Origin: Archivesica marissinica
Taxonomy: Eukaryota; Mollusca; Bivalvia; Venerida; Vesicomyidae
NCBI GenBank assembly: GCA_014843695.1
Contig: CM026404.1
Span: forward strand, 81,042,847 to 81,106,846
DNA length: 64,000 nucleotides
Direction: 5' to 3'
Below the pieces are notes generated by a model. It searched no databases. It had not been told where the DNA came from and saw only the letters and a program-made list of their open reading frames with translations. Position numbers and translations under genes: made by a program. Each line of letters begins with the position of its first letter. The first letter of the stretch is position 1. Positions 47,073 to 60,026 of the stretch are shown here, one piece after another.

Positions 47073-50000
47073 TATACTAGAGGACATAGAAAACGCACGC
47101 CTACATTATATACTAGTGGACATAGAAAACGCACACCTACATTATATACTAAAGGACATAGAAAACGCACACCTACATTATATACTAGAGGTCATAGATA
47201 ACGCACAGCTACAGTATATACTAGAGAACATAGAAAACGCACACCTACATTATATACTAGAGGTCATAGAAAACGCACACCTACATTATATACTAGAGGA
47301 CATAGAAAACGCACACCTACATTATATACTAGAGGACATAGAAAACGCACACCTACATTATATACTAGAGGACATAGAAAACGCACACCTACATTATATA
47401 CTAGAGGACATAGAAAACGCACACCTACATTATATACTAGAGGACATAGAAAACGCACACCTACATTATATACTAGAGGACATAGAAAACGCACACCTAC
47501 ATTATATACTAGAGGACATAGAAAACGCACACCTACATTATATACTAGAGGACATAGAAAACGCACACCTACATTATATACTAGAGGACATAGAAAACGC
47601 ACACCTACATTATATACTAGAGGACATAGAAAACGCACACCTACATTATATACTAGAGGACATAGAAAACGCACACCTACATTATATACTAGAGGACATA
47701 GAAAACGCACACCTACATTATATACTAGAGGACATAGAAAACGCACACCTACATTATATACTAGAGGACATAGAAAACGCACACCTACATTATATACTAG
47801 AGGACATAGAAAACGCACACCTACATTATATACTAGAGGACATAGAAAACGCACACCTACATTATATACTAGAGGACATAGAAAACGCACACCTACATTA
47901 TATACTAGAGGACATAGAAAACGCACACCTACATTATATACTAGAGGACATAGAAAACGCACACCTACATTATATACTAGAGGACATAGAAAACGCACAC
48001 CTACATTATATACTAGAGGACATAGAAAACGCACACCTACATTATATACTAGAGGACATAGAAAACGCACACCTACATTATATACTAGAGGACATAGAAA
48101 ACGCACACCTACATTATATACTAGAGGACATAGAAAACGCACACCTACATTATATACTAGAGGACATAGAAAACGCACACCTACATTATATACTAGAGGA
48201 CATAGAAAACGCACACCTACATTATATACTAGAGGACATAGAAAACGCACACCTACATTATATACTAGAGGACATAGAAAACGCACACCTACATTATATA
48301 CTAGAGGACATAGAAAACGCACACCTACATTATATACTAGAGGACATAGAAAACGCACACCTACATTATATACTAGAGGACATAGAAAACGCACACCTAC
48401 ATTATATACTAGAGGACATAGAAAACGCACACCTACATTATATACTAGAGGACATAGAAAACGCACACCTACATTATATACTAGAGGACATAGAAAACGC
48501 ACACCTACATTATATACTAGAGGACATAGAAAACGCACACCTACATTATATACTAGAGGACATAGAAAACGCACACCTACATTATATACTAGAGGACATA
48601 GAAAACGCACACCTACATTATATACTAGAGGACATAGAAAACGCACACCTACATTATATACTAGAGGACATAGAAAACGCACACCTACATTATATACTAG
48701 AGGACATAGAAAACGCACACCTACATTATATACTAGAGGACATAGAAAACGCACACCTACATTATATACTAGAGGACATAGAAAACGCACACCTACATTA
48801 TATACTAGAGGACATAGAAAACGCACACCTACATTATATACTAGAGGACATAGAAAACGCACACCTACATTATATACTAGAGGACATAGAAAACGCACAC
48901 CTACATTATATACTAGAGGACATAGAAAACGCACACCTACATTATATACTCGTGGACATAGAACACGCACACCTACATTATATACTAGAGGACATAGAAA
49001 ACGCACACCTACATTATATACTAGAGGACATAGAAAACGCACACCTACATTATATACTAGAGGACATAGAAAACGCACACCTACATTATATACTAGAGGA
49101 CATAGAAAACGCACACCTACATTATATACTAGAGGACATAGAAAACGCACACCTACATTATATACTAGAGGACATAGAAAACGCACACCTACATTATATA
49201 CTAGAGGACATAGAAAACGCACACCTACATTATATACTAGAGGACATAGAAAACGCACACCTACATTATATACTAGAGGACATAGAAAACGCACACCTAC
49301 ATTATATACTAGAGGACATAGAAAACGCACACCTACATTATATACTAGAGGACATAGAAAACGCACACCTACATTATATACTAGAGGACATAGAAAACGC
49401 ACACCTACATTATATACTAGAGGACATAGAAAACGCACACCTACATTATATACTAGAGGACATAGAAAACGCACACCTACATTATATACTAGAGGACATA
49501 GAAAACGCACACCTACATTATATATAAGGACTGAAACGCACACCTACATTATATACTAGAGGACATAGAAAACGCACACCTACATTATATACTAGAGGAC
49601 ATAGAAAACGCACACCTACATTATATACTAGAGGACATAGAAAACGCACACCTACATTATATACTAGAGGACATAGAAAACGCACACCTACATTATATAC
49701 TAGAGGACATAGAAAACGCACACCTACATTATATACTAGAGGACATAGAAAACGCACACCTACATTATATACTAGAGGACATAGAAAACGCACACCTACA
49801 TTATATACTAGAGGACATAGAAAACGCACACCTACATTATATACTAGAGGACATAGAAAACGCACACCTACATTATATACTAGAGGACATAGAAAACGCA
49901 CACCTACATTATATACTAGAGGACATAGAAAACGCACACCTACATTATATACTAGAGGACATAGAAAACGCACACCTACATTATATACTAGAGGACATAG

Positions 50001-52181
50001 AAAACGCACACCTACATTATATACTAGAGGACATAGAAAACGCACACCTACATTATATACTAGAGGACATAGAAAACGCACACCTACATTATATACTAGA
50101 GGACATAGAAAACGCACACCTACATTATATACTAGAGGACATAGAAAACGCACACCTACATTATATACTAGAGGACATAGAAAACGCACACCTACATTAT
50201 ATACTAGAGGACATAGAAAACGCACACCTACATTATATACTAGAGGACATAGAAAACGCACACCTACATTATATACTAGAGGACATAGAAACGCACACCT
50301 ACATTATATACTAGAGGACATAGAAAACGCACACCTACATTATATACTAGAGGACATAGAAAACGCACACCTACATTATATACTAGAGGACATAGAAAAC
50401 GCACACCTACATTATATACTAGAGGACATAGAAAACGCACACCTACATTATATACTAGAGGACATAGAAAACGCACACCTACATTATATACTAGAGGACA
50501 TAGAAAACGCACACCTACATTATATACTAGAGGACATAGAAAACGCACACCTACATTATATACTAGAGGACATAGAAAACGCACACCTACATTATATACT
50601 AGAGGACATAGAAAACGCACACCTACATTATATACTAGAGGACATAGAAAACGCACACCTACATTATATACTAGAGGACATAGAACGCACACCTACATTA
50701 TATACTAGAGATAGAAAACGCACAACCTACATTATATACTAGAGGACATAGAAAACGCACACCTACATTATATACTAGAGGACATAGAAAACGCACACCT
50801 ACATTATATACTAGAGGACATAGAAAACGCACACCTACATTATATACTAGAGGACATAGAAAACGCACACCTACATTATATACTAGAGGACATAGAAAAC
50901 GCACACCTACATTATATACTAGGGACATAGAAAACGCACACCTACATTATATACTAGAGGACATAGAAAACGCACACCTACATTATATACTAGAGGACAT
51001 AGAAAACGCACACCTACATTATATACTAGAGGACATAGAAAACGCACACCTACATTATATACTAGAGGACATAGAAAACGCACACCTACATTATATACTA
51101 GAGGACATAGAAAACGCACACCTACATTATATACTAGAGGACATAGAAAACGCACACCTACATTATATACTAGAGGACATAGAAAACGCACACCTACATT
51201 ATATACTAGAGGACATAGAAAACGCACACCTACATTATATACTAGAGGACATAGAAAACGCACACCTACATTATATACTAGAGGACATAGAAAACGCACA
51301 CCTACATTATATACTAGAGGACATAGAAAACGCACACCTACATTATATACTAGAGGACATAGAAAACGCACACCTACATTATATACTAGAGGACATAGAA
51401 AACGCACACCTACATTATATACTAGAGGACATAGAAAACGCACACCTACATTATATACTAGAGGACATAGAAAACGCACACCTACATTATATACTAGAGG
51501 ACATAGAAAACGCACACCTACATTATATACTAGAGGACATAGAAAACGCACACCTACATTATATACTAGAGGACATAGAAAACGCACACCTACATTATAT
51601 ACTAGAGGACATAGAAAACGCACACCTACATTATATACTAGAGGACATAGAAAACGCACACCTACATTATATACTAGAGGACATAGAAAACGCACACCTA
51701 CATTATATACTAGAGGACATAGAAAACGCACACCTACATTATATACTAGAGGACATAGAAAACGCACACCTACATTATATACTAGAGGACATAGAAAACG
51801 CACACCTACATTATATACTAGAGGACATAGAAAACGCACACCTACATTATATACTAGAGGACATAGAAAACGCACACCTACATTATATACTAGAGGACAT
51901 AGAAAACGCACACCTACATTATATACTAGAGGACATAGAAAACGCACACCTACATTATATACTAGAGGACATAGAAAACGCACACCTACATTATATACTA
52001 GAGGACATAGAAAACGCACACCTACATTATATACTAGAGGACATAGAAAACGCACACCTACATATATACTAGAGGACATAAAAAACGCACACCTACATCA
52101 TATACTAGAGGACATAGAAAACGAACACCTACATTATATACTAGAGGCCATAGAAAACGCACACCTAAATTATATACTAGA
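47073..52181. repeat. 36-bp satellite array, highly uniform
   Basis: About 141 units of 36 bp (gaggacatagaaaacgcaca then cctacattatatacta). Most are identical; variants cluster at the two ends (47,080-47,260 and 52,064-52,181), plus rare internal changes (48,950-48,963) and a few indels (49,527, 50,290, 50,685, 50,710, 50,922). The periodic frame gives EDIENAHLHYIL on + and VYNVGVRFLCPL on -, both long, but no gene structure surrounds them. Confidence 0.96.
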
Positions 52182-53181
52182 NNNNNNNNNNNNNNNNNNN
52201 NNNNNNNNNNNNNNNNNNNNNNNNNNNNNNNNNNNNNNNNNNNNNNNNNNNNNNNNNNNNNNNNNNNNNNNNNNNNNNNNNNNNNNNNNNNNNNNNNNNN
52301 NNNNNNNNNNNNNNNNNNNNNNNNNNNNNNNNNNNNNNNNNNNNNNNNNNNNNNNNNNNNNNNNNNNNNNNNNNNNNNNNNNNNNNNNNNNNNNNNNNNN
52401 NNNNNNNNNNNNNNNNNNNNNNNNNNNNNNNNNNNNNNNNNNNNNNNNNNNNNNNNNNNNNNNNNNNNNNNNNNNNNNNNNNNNNNNNNNNNNNNNNNNN
52501 NNNNNNNNNNNNNNNNNNNNNNNNNNNNNNNNNNNNNNNNNNNNNNNNNNNNNNNNNNNNNNNNNNNNNNNNNNNNNNNNNNNNNNNNNNNNNNNNNNNN
52601 NNNNNNNNNNNNNNNNNNNNNNNNNNNNNNNNNNNNNNNNNNNNNNNNNNNNNNNNNNNNNNNNNNNNNNNNNNNNNNNNNNNNNNNNNNNNNNNNNNNN
52701 NNNNNNNNNNNNNNNNNNNNNNNNNNNNNNNNNNNNNNNNNNNNNNNNNNNNNNNNNNNNNNNNNNNNNNNNNNNNNNNNNNNNNNNNNNNNNNNNNNNN
52801 NNNNNNNNNNNNNNNNNNNNNNNNNNNNNNNNNNNNNNNNNNNNNNNNNNNNNNNNNNNNNNNNNNNNNNNNNNNNNNNNNNNNNNNNNNNNNNNNNNNN
52901 NNNNNNNNNNNNNNNNNNNNNNNNNNNNNNNNNNNNNNNNNNNNNNNNNNNNNNNNNNNNNNNNNNNNNNNNNNNNNNNNNNNNNNNNNNNNNNNNNNNN
53001 NNNNNNNNNNNNNNNNNNNNNNNNNNNNNNNNNNNNNNNNNNNNNNNNNNNNNNNNNNNNNNNNNNNNNNNNNNNNNNNNNNNNNNNNNNNNNNNNNNNN
53101 NNNNNNNNNNNNNNNNNNNNNNNNNNNNNNNNNNNNNNNNNNNNNNNNNNNNNNNNNNNNNNNNNNNNNNNNNNNNNNNNN
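52182..53181. other. assembly gap, 1,000 N
   Basis: Placeholder gap, with a 36-bp array on the left and an unrelated 38-bp array on the right. Confidence 0.98.
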
Positions 53182-53886
53182 CCATATTTGATATAGCGGA
53201 TGTAGACTGTATACATACCCATATTTGATATAGCGGATGTAGACTGTATACATACCCATATTTGATATAGCGGATGTAGACTGTATACATACCCATATTT
53301 GATATAGCGGATGTAGACTGTATACATACCCATATTTGATATAGCGGATGTAGACTGTATACATACCCATATTGATATAGCGGATGTAGACTGTATACAT
53401 ACCCATATTTGATATAGCGGATGTAGACTGGATACATACCCATATTTGATATAGCGGATGTAGACTGTATACATACCCATATTTGATATAGCGGATGTAG
53501 ACTGTATACATACCCATATTTGATATAGCGGATGTAGACTGTATACATACCCATATTTGATATAGCGGATGTAGACTGTATACATACCCATATTTGATAT
53601 AGCGGATGTAGACTGTATACATACCCATATTTGATATAGCGGATGTAGACTGTATACATACCCATATTTGATATAGCGGATGTAGACTGTATACATACCC
53701 ATATTTGATATAGCGGATGTAGACTGTATACATACCCATATTTGATATAGCTGATGTAGACTGTATACATACCCATATTTGATATAGCGGATGTAGACTG
53801 TATACATACCCATATTTGATATAGCGGATGTAGACTGTATACATACCCATATTTGATATAGCGGATGTAGACTGTATACATACCCC
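53182..53886. repeat. 38-bp satellite array
   Basis: About 18 near-identical units of 38 bp (catatttgatatagcggatg then tagactgtatacataccc). The complement contains gtatacagtctacatccg; the 16 bases atacagtctacatccg are also the end of the pogo-like MITE at 39,462. Confidence 0.95.
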
Positions 53887-54099
53887 ATATTACTATTTTG
53901 CTGGATCTCTCTATAATATTTATTATATCTATTTACTAATATTTGGATCAACTTGTCTTTTATCAGCATGCCATTGATTTAAGCATTAAATAAAATAATC
54001 TATTGCCGAGATTTAAAAATGGCCTCTAGAACATTTTCCTAATAAATAGGAAGAAAATGCAATTATACTAAATAACATATTTTAGGGCTATTCTGCTCT

Positions 54100-54805
54100 A
54101 ACCCTTTCCTTCATAGAGATTTAGGTTAATATACTATTATATATAAATACAAACGACAGTCATTTAGCTATCATACAGTAGTCACCATATATATCCCACC
54201 TTCATAGATATTACTGGGACTACATGAGATTTAGGTTAATATACTATTATATCTTCATACAAACGACAGTCATTTAGCTATCATCATGCAGTGGATAAGT
54301 AGTCGCCATATCTATCCCACCTCCATAGATATTACTGAGACTACATAGAGATTCAGGTTAATATACTATTATATCTCCATACAAACGACAGCCATTTAGC
54401 TACCATGCAGTGGATAAGTAGTCGCCATATCTATCCCACCTCCATAGCTATTATGGGACTACATAGAGATTTAGGTTAATATACGGTACTATTATATCTC
54501 CATACAAACGACAGCCATTTAGTTATCATGCAGTGGATAAGTAGTCACCATATATATCCCACCTCCATAGATATTACTGGGACTGCATGAGATTTAGGTT
54601 AATATACTATTATATACAAATACAAACGACAGTCATTTAGCTATCATACAGTGGATAAGTAATCTATCCCACCTCCATAGATATTACTGGGACTACACGA
54701 GATTCTGGCCTTTATTATGAACATTGGTTTGGCTACTACGGTACATTGTTAATGTATGTCGTATTGGTAATGGCATCAAGAGGTGTTTCTATGAGGGAAA
54801 GGGTT
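54100..54805 (+). mobile_element. TIR element with internal ~120-bp repeats (copy 2)
   Basis: Begins aaccctttccttcatag and ends ctatgagggaaagggtt, its near-exact inverted complement. Contains about five repeats of 115-123 bp (gatttaggttaatatactat, acaaacgacagtcatttagc, atctatcccacctccataga) and a unique 3' part (gattctggcctttattatga, gtatgtcgtattggtaatgg). No transposase. Confidence 0.85.
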
Positions 54806-54960
54806 ACGTTCCATTTACAATACAGTGTAATGCTTTTGAAACTATTGCAATATTGAATAGGAATAATGTCCATTTTTCTACAAAAGGTTTGTGGTATGAT
54901 AGGTTGTTAAATCATGTTATGAATCAAAAGTTGTGGACGGGAAATGTGAATACGAACGTT

Positions 54961-55194
54961 AACCCTTTGCACACTAGCGGCAAACAGCCTAGAGCCAGAT
55001 CAGACAGCACAAAATGTTCCGTCGCCGTATGTTCAGATCCTGATCAGACGCGGCGTAACGCCATGTCTGATCTGGATCTATGTTGTTTGCTGTGATTTTA
55101 TTTACCCAACAAGCAAAGGGTTAAATATGTTTTATTTACCCAGCAGGCAAAGGGTTAAATATGTTTTATTTACCCAGCAGGCAAAGGGTTAAAT
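54961..55194. mobile_element. hairpin MITE with amplified end
   Basis: TIRs aaccctttgc and gcaaagggtt bound 54,961-55,122. Inside, ctagagccagatcagac pairs with gtctgatctggatctatg. The last 34 bases (ttatttacccagcaggcaaa gggtt) are repeated twice more, to 55,194. Related hairpins lie at 59,527 and 63,181. Confidence 0.75.
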
Positions 55195-55626
55195 GTGCAT
55201 GATAAACAATCAGAATTCCTGTATATCGGGAATGGCCGTAACTAATGTTGCTAGAATTTGTGACTGTTCTTTAAGTTGTCGTGTTTTGTATTCACATATA
55301 TATGTAAATAAATCGAACAATAAAATAGATTAAACTAAACTGTATACAGAATATCGTTAGCGTTTGTGCCATCCCTAGAGGCATTCTTTAGCAGACATCT
55401 GTTTGTGTTCAGTGAACTCGTAACAACTTTCTCAATTGATAATATATCGACTTGAAATTTGCAGGATTTGTTTTTGAGACATCGTTATAGACCATGTTAT
55501 TTTTGTCAATTATTTGCCCCTGTTTGCGTGTCACTGGCTACATTGTTTGTTTCTTCTCTCGCTTCTCATGCAATAAAGTAGTTCCTGCACAAAATATATA
55601 CCTCTAGATGGATCAAGAGATTATTT
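55195..55626. other. no gene recognised
   Basis: AT-rich sequence without recognised repeats. Confidence 0.4.
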
Positions 55627-56128
55627 AACCCTTTCCTTAATAGAGATTTAGGTTACCGGTAATATACTATTATATATCCATACAAACGACAGCGATTTAA
55701 CCCTTTCATTCATAGAGATTTAGGTTACCGGTAATATACTATTATATATCCATACAAATGACAGCGATTTAACGCATTCATTCATAGAGATTTAGGATAA
55801 TATACTATTATATATCCATACAAACGACAGCCATTTAGCTATCATGCAGTGGATAAGTAGTCACCATATCTATCCCACCTCCATAAATATTACTGGAACT
55901 ACATAGATTTAGGTTAATATACTATTATATCTCCATACAAACGACAGCCATTTAGCTATCATGCAGTGGATAAGTAGTCACCATATCTATCCCACCTCCA
56001 TAGATATTACTGGGACTACACGAGATTCTGGCCTTTATTATGAACATTGGTTTGGCTACTACGGTACATTGTTAATGTATGTCGTATTGGTAATGGCATC
56101 AAGAGGTGCTTCTATGAGGGAAAGGGTT
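55627..56128 (+). mobile_element. TIR element with internal ~120-bp repeats (copy 3)
   Basis: Same family and orientation as 54,100. It starts aaccctttccttaatag and ends ctatgagggaaagggtt. The first part is a shorter repeat of about 78 bp that re-copies the TIR itself (aaccctttcattcatag near 55,700); two longer repeats follow, then the unique 3' part. Confidence 0.85.
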
Positions 56129-56295
56129 AAATCACCATTAATGCTTTCTTTGAGTGGAAGTATATAGCTATAGATAAGCTGCAAATACATGTATATCCTA
56201 CGATTAATGTAAATACAAACTATATTTGTCCACAAATGCTTCTATACCTCGAACACTGGTGCACAATTGGTTTCCGCCACCGTCCAACCTTGATC

Positions 56296-56449
56296 CCAAG
56301 GTTATAAAACTTTTCTCAAATCTCAAATTCTCTGGGTACTCCAGTTTCCTCCCACATATACGCTTTCATCCGTGCCAACGAGAGTGATTAATATAAGTTG
56401 TTAAAACTTGCTTCGCAATTGTTGTAAAATAAATAAAGTTTAAAGGAGC
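56296..56449 (+). mobile_element. SINE family B, 3' part
   Basis: Plus-strand copy with ctccagtttcctcccacata, cgctttcatccgtgccaacg, and the shared tail (gtgattaatataagttgtta, ttgcttcgcaattgttgtaa). Confidence 0.8.
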
Positions 56450-56716
56450 TAGGAGTGTTTTGAATGGTTGATTCCGAGATTTACAATCGGACACTTGTTT
56501 CTGTGCTTTGGGAAGTTTTATAACCTTAGAGCCTGCACATCATTCTACTGTGTGAGGCCAAAAAAATCAATCTGTTTTTACGGTTTCCAGTAGAGTAATC
56601 AGTGTCGATAGATAGTTTTCTTGTCACCATTGTGAATATATCACAAACTTTGGTATTTTTTCATTTCCAAATGTATTTTCTGCACGTTTACAGAATCGTA
56701 AATATATGACTTAAAG
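56450..56716. other. no gene recognised
   Basis: AT-rich sequence, nothing recognised. Confidence 0.4.
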
Positions 56717-56935
56717 TTTAGTTTATGCAAATGTATTGTAGCTTGATTGCGAAACAAGTTCTTACAATATAAGTTTAATAGTTCTTGAGACCGTATACCA
56801 TCAGCGTGATGGAGAGGAGGCAATGTGGATTCAAGTCTTGCCTAAGGACGTCACCACCACTGTTCAGGCGGGGTTCAAACCCACAACCTCGTGTGAGACT
56901 AGCACTATAATCATTACACCACTGACTTCAGAACA
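56717..56935 (-). mobile_element. SINE family A-like, diverged
   Basis: Minus-strand copy with the tail (tagcttgattgcgaaacaag), a worn middle (gaggaggcaatgtgg) and a different head (gcggggttcaaacccacaac, attacaccactgacttc). Confidence 0.7.
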
Positions 56936-57432
56936 TAACTACCCCAAGCAAGGACATGCAACAAATTGCCCTCATAAAAAAGTTGATGCAGCAAATCACA
57001 GACATTTATTGAATGAACTGTCGGTCTTTCATTTATTATCTCCCCTCCCAAATGACGAGGGATATACTTTTGACATCATCCGTCCCGTCGGGAGCCTGTC
57101 CTTGGCAACCAATGGGTGAACATTAATGAAAATATAGATATGTATCACCAGTGTTTGCACATTTATATTGATGGGCCCAGTAATACCAGAGTTACTGTCC
57201 TTTAGTTGACTAAAAATCCACAAATTTGTCCGTCCAGCTTTAGTTCGATTGGAGATACCAATTCAATCAAGTTTCGTGTTCCATTTTCACCATAGAGATA
57301 AACGTGTTGTAGCGGGTTACAGATAGTGGTAATCCAGTCTACATGATAAATTATAATGTAATTTATATATCGAGTTCTATACATGTTCCGCTATTAATAC
57401 CAATGTCCAGTAAGGCATTTTTCTTCTCACAG

Positions 57433-57501
57433 GGAGGTAAGGTTGACGCTGGTGCGAGAAAGACGAGGAAACGTCGCTACAACGAAGAATCAAAGCTATA
57501 A
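57433..57501 (+). CDS. possible terminal exon, unknown product
   Basis: After ttttcttctcacag the sequence reads GGKVDAGARKTRKRRYNEES KL and stop. The strong acceptor, basic C-terminal peptide and GC content above its surroundings suggest a last coding exon. No partner exon is recognised upstream and the peptide matches nothing I know. It could belong to the gene starting at 43,805 or to nothing. Confidence 0.3.
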   Translation, partial: GGKVDAGARKTRKRRYNEESKL

Positions 57502-57929
57502 TGTTGGTTCAGTTTGAAATACCCGTCACTGTACTTTTAGTACATTTCATTTAGTTACAACTGTTTTTGTTGATTTCGCTTAGTACAAGTCTATAACACT
57601 GCGATGCACTGGTGGGCATGTGCCAATCCAAGATTTGGTATTATATGGGGTCATGAACTGGCTAGGAGAGTGCTGCTCTAGAGAAATATTTGTGGGGGCA
57701 TTGTATTTTCAGGGTGTCTTGTATGTGCCAAATACCCAGTTTTACAGACAATGGGGGATATAGTGTGCAAGACAAAATAGCACTTTCATTGTGATTATTA
57801 GAAGTCTGCATATAAAGGGGTAGTTTGTAGATATAGGGTACATTATGGGATGTTGCTGTATTGTGGTAGAAATGGTGTCCATCACAAGGTTGCAAGTTCG
57901 AACCCCCGGGTTAATTGGTACAATCCGAT
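57502..57929. other. possible tRNA-like relic, no gene
   Basis: At 57,862-57,911 gtagaaatggtgtccatcac followed by aaggttgcaagttcgaaccc looks like A-box and B-box remnants of a tRNA-derived element. No gene. Confidence 0.35.
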
Positions 57930-58328
57930 CGATGTCTGGTAACCCACTTAAATCACTCGTAAGATGTGTCACACCTTCTCACCAGACAGGAGCAAGTCAC
58001 GATATTCCGGCTTAGAACAGGGCATAACCGCCTGAACTTCCATATGTGTTGGAAGCTTGGACTAGCTCCATCAACTGCCTGCAGCTGCAAAATAGGGGAC
58101 CAGACTGCAGAACACATCCTCCAGGAGTGTCCCAATCTTCATGGGCTGAGAAAAACAACCTGGGCAACAGATACTTCTCTCCAGACGAAGTTACATGGCT
58201 GCCAGGAGGACGGCCCATTTCGTGTTTGCTGCCGGCTTGTCCATGTGATTCGCGAACGACAAGAAGATGTGTCACATAAGAGACGAGTCTGTAGTTCCAT
58301 TACAGATAAGAAATGGGTACTAGTCTGA
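57930..58328 (+). pseudogene. LINE ORF2 C-terminal fragment
   Basis: One open frame gives LTRQEQVTIFRLRTGHNRLN, then CSCKIGDQTAEHILQECPNL. The RLRTGH motif and the C-x-C...H...C pattern are typical of the end of LINE polyproteins in molluscs and arthropods, as I recall them. There is no reverse transcriptase upstream, so the copy is 5'-truncated. GC content is higher than the surroundings. Confidence 0.75.
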
Positions 58329-59526
58329 ATACATATCGGATCTGGCCCATATCCGGTCATGAAAATGACAGGATCCTTTCCGCCACTGTGGCCAACATTC
58401 AATTCCTATCCTCATATATTTATTCCTATCCTCATATAATTTTTATTTTTTTGGCACAGCATATATTGTTAAATACATGGCTTCAAATATTTATCTGTGA
58501 ATATATGATACTTAGTTGGTTCCAAACCTGCTCCAGGTTATTTCAATTGGCAGACAAAAATTCAGACAGAAAACTATGGATATAGGAATGGTCTCCAAAT
58601 TGTAATGACGTAGCAGAAATGTTAACCGTAACCAGACACTGTGCAGTCATGTTGGTTCAAAGTCACACTTGGAACATAGTTCTATGCCAGCTGGTCCATT
58701 CTGTTTGCAAAACCAATTTGATATGGTTCCAGCACTACGTGTATGAAACGTTGATATATCGAGATATATTGTGGGGGAGAATTCCACAAGACTTGAAGCG
58801 ACATTACATCGGTGAAAACGCAAATGTCTGCAGAATATAATTTGCTATTATATGGTATAATTTTCTTTCCAATATTTGCCTAAAAAACTGAGTATTTATT
58901 TCAACAAATAAACAAGCGTCGTATACGCGGTTTGTTGACATAACAAAATAATGTAAATAGTGTCGACATTCATGCGTAATGCAATGCATGTATCCTGAAT
59001 AGCGCGATTTATCGTACATATTTACCGTTATATCGCACATTTGTTTGTTAATCTTCGTTAAATTATCTCTAAACGAAATATCGCGTGTTTAGTATCGACT
59101 CCAATGACGAACAAACGTCATTTCAGGAGCGTGGATGACCTATATGAAATCCTACTTTCACTTTTGAAAGTTTGTGGGCAACAAAAACACTGTTTATTAA
59201 TTCAATGTTAGTGTTCGAATGTATTTAGAAGAATTGGTAGTAGCAATACATTTATACGCGAAAACATGCATTTTATTGGCTTTTTGCGATGTAATGTCGC
59301 TTTAATAAATCTGTATATAGTTTCTGTAAATTTCATAATATTTTCTGTATGTTATATCAAAACAATGTGGGTCTCACTCATTATATATTCCATGGTATGA
59401 TTATATATATGTACTTCAGTGTGAGAATTATTAACTTGTTTTACAAATATTGAGTACACTCAAACTTGTGTTAGTGGTCGCCCCCACGTAACCCGCCAAT
59501 CACAACTAAAGTCACTTTTGCAAACG
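58329..59526. other. no gene recognised
   Basis: About 1.2 kb of AT-rich sequence. Short ORFs lack splice or family support. Confidence 0.45.
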
Positions 59527-59579
59527 GCATAGAGCCAGATCAGACGTCGCATTCTGTGCCATCTGATCTGGCTCTATGC
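59527..59579. mobile_element. perfect hairpin (18-bp stem), MITE core
   Basis: gcatagagccagatcaga pairs perfectly with tctgatctggctctatgc around a 17-base loop. Same core as 54,988-55,080 and 63,181-63,232. The TIRs seen at 54,961 are not clear here. Confidence 0.8.
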
Positions 59580-59613
59580 TGTTCAGTTTATTTAATAATA
59601 TTTTGTTGCTCTA

Positions 59614-59772
59614 CAGTCAAACCTGTGTTAGTGGTCACCTGTATTAAGCAGCCCGTTTACATATTCCCAAAATGTTGTTTTATTATACATTTGACCTCTA
59701 TTAAGCAGCCAACTGTTCTAAGCAGCCACTTTGTGTGATTCCCTTGGCTGGCTGCTTAAGACGGTTTGACTG
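59614..59772. mobile_element. Tigger-like MITE
   Basis: TA-flanked, begins cagtcaaacctgtgttagtg and ends with cttaagacggtttgactg. Internal ttaagcagcc motifs occur in both orientations. The ends resemble Tigger/pogo termini. Confidence 0.8.
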
Positions 59773-59882
59773 TATATACAAGTAGAACAATTAGCAAATG
59801 GGTTGGACCACAAGTTCTAACAACATTAGTGATTATGCTGTTTGCTAAGCATATAGTGGAGCTAAACCGCTTGTCTGAATAG

Positions 59883-59982
59883 CGGCAGGTTAAAGCAGCC
59901 AGTTTCCATATTATATGTTGTTTTATTATAAGCAGCCACTTTCTGTGATTCCATTGGCCGCTGCTTACAACAGGTTCGACTG
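59883..59982. mobile_element. Tigger-like MITE, eroded copy
   Basis: Shares aagcagccagtttccatatt, tgttgttttattata and the end ttacaacaggttcgactg with the element at 59,614; the left terminus is degraded. Confidence 0.65.
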
Positions 59983-60026
59983 TATATTGCTATAATATGT
60001 TTGTATTTGTCACCTCATTGACACGC

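Noticed and set aside
47116..49527. 803-residue open frame (EDIENAHLHYIL repeats) and a 759-residue frame on the other strand
   Set aside because: Both follow from a 36-bp period with no stop in those frames. Indels shift the frame along the array, and there is no start context, splice site or family match.
54724..55095. 123-residue ORF
   Set aside because: It runs from a TIR element's 3' part into a hairpin MITE and has no family similarity.
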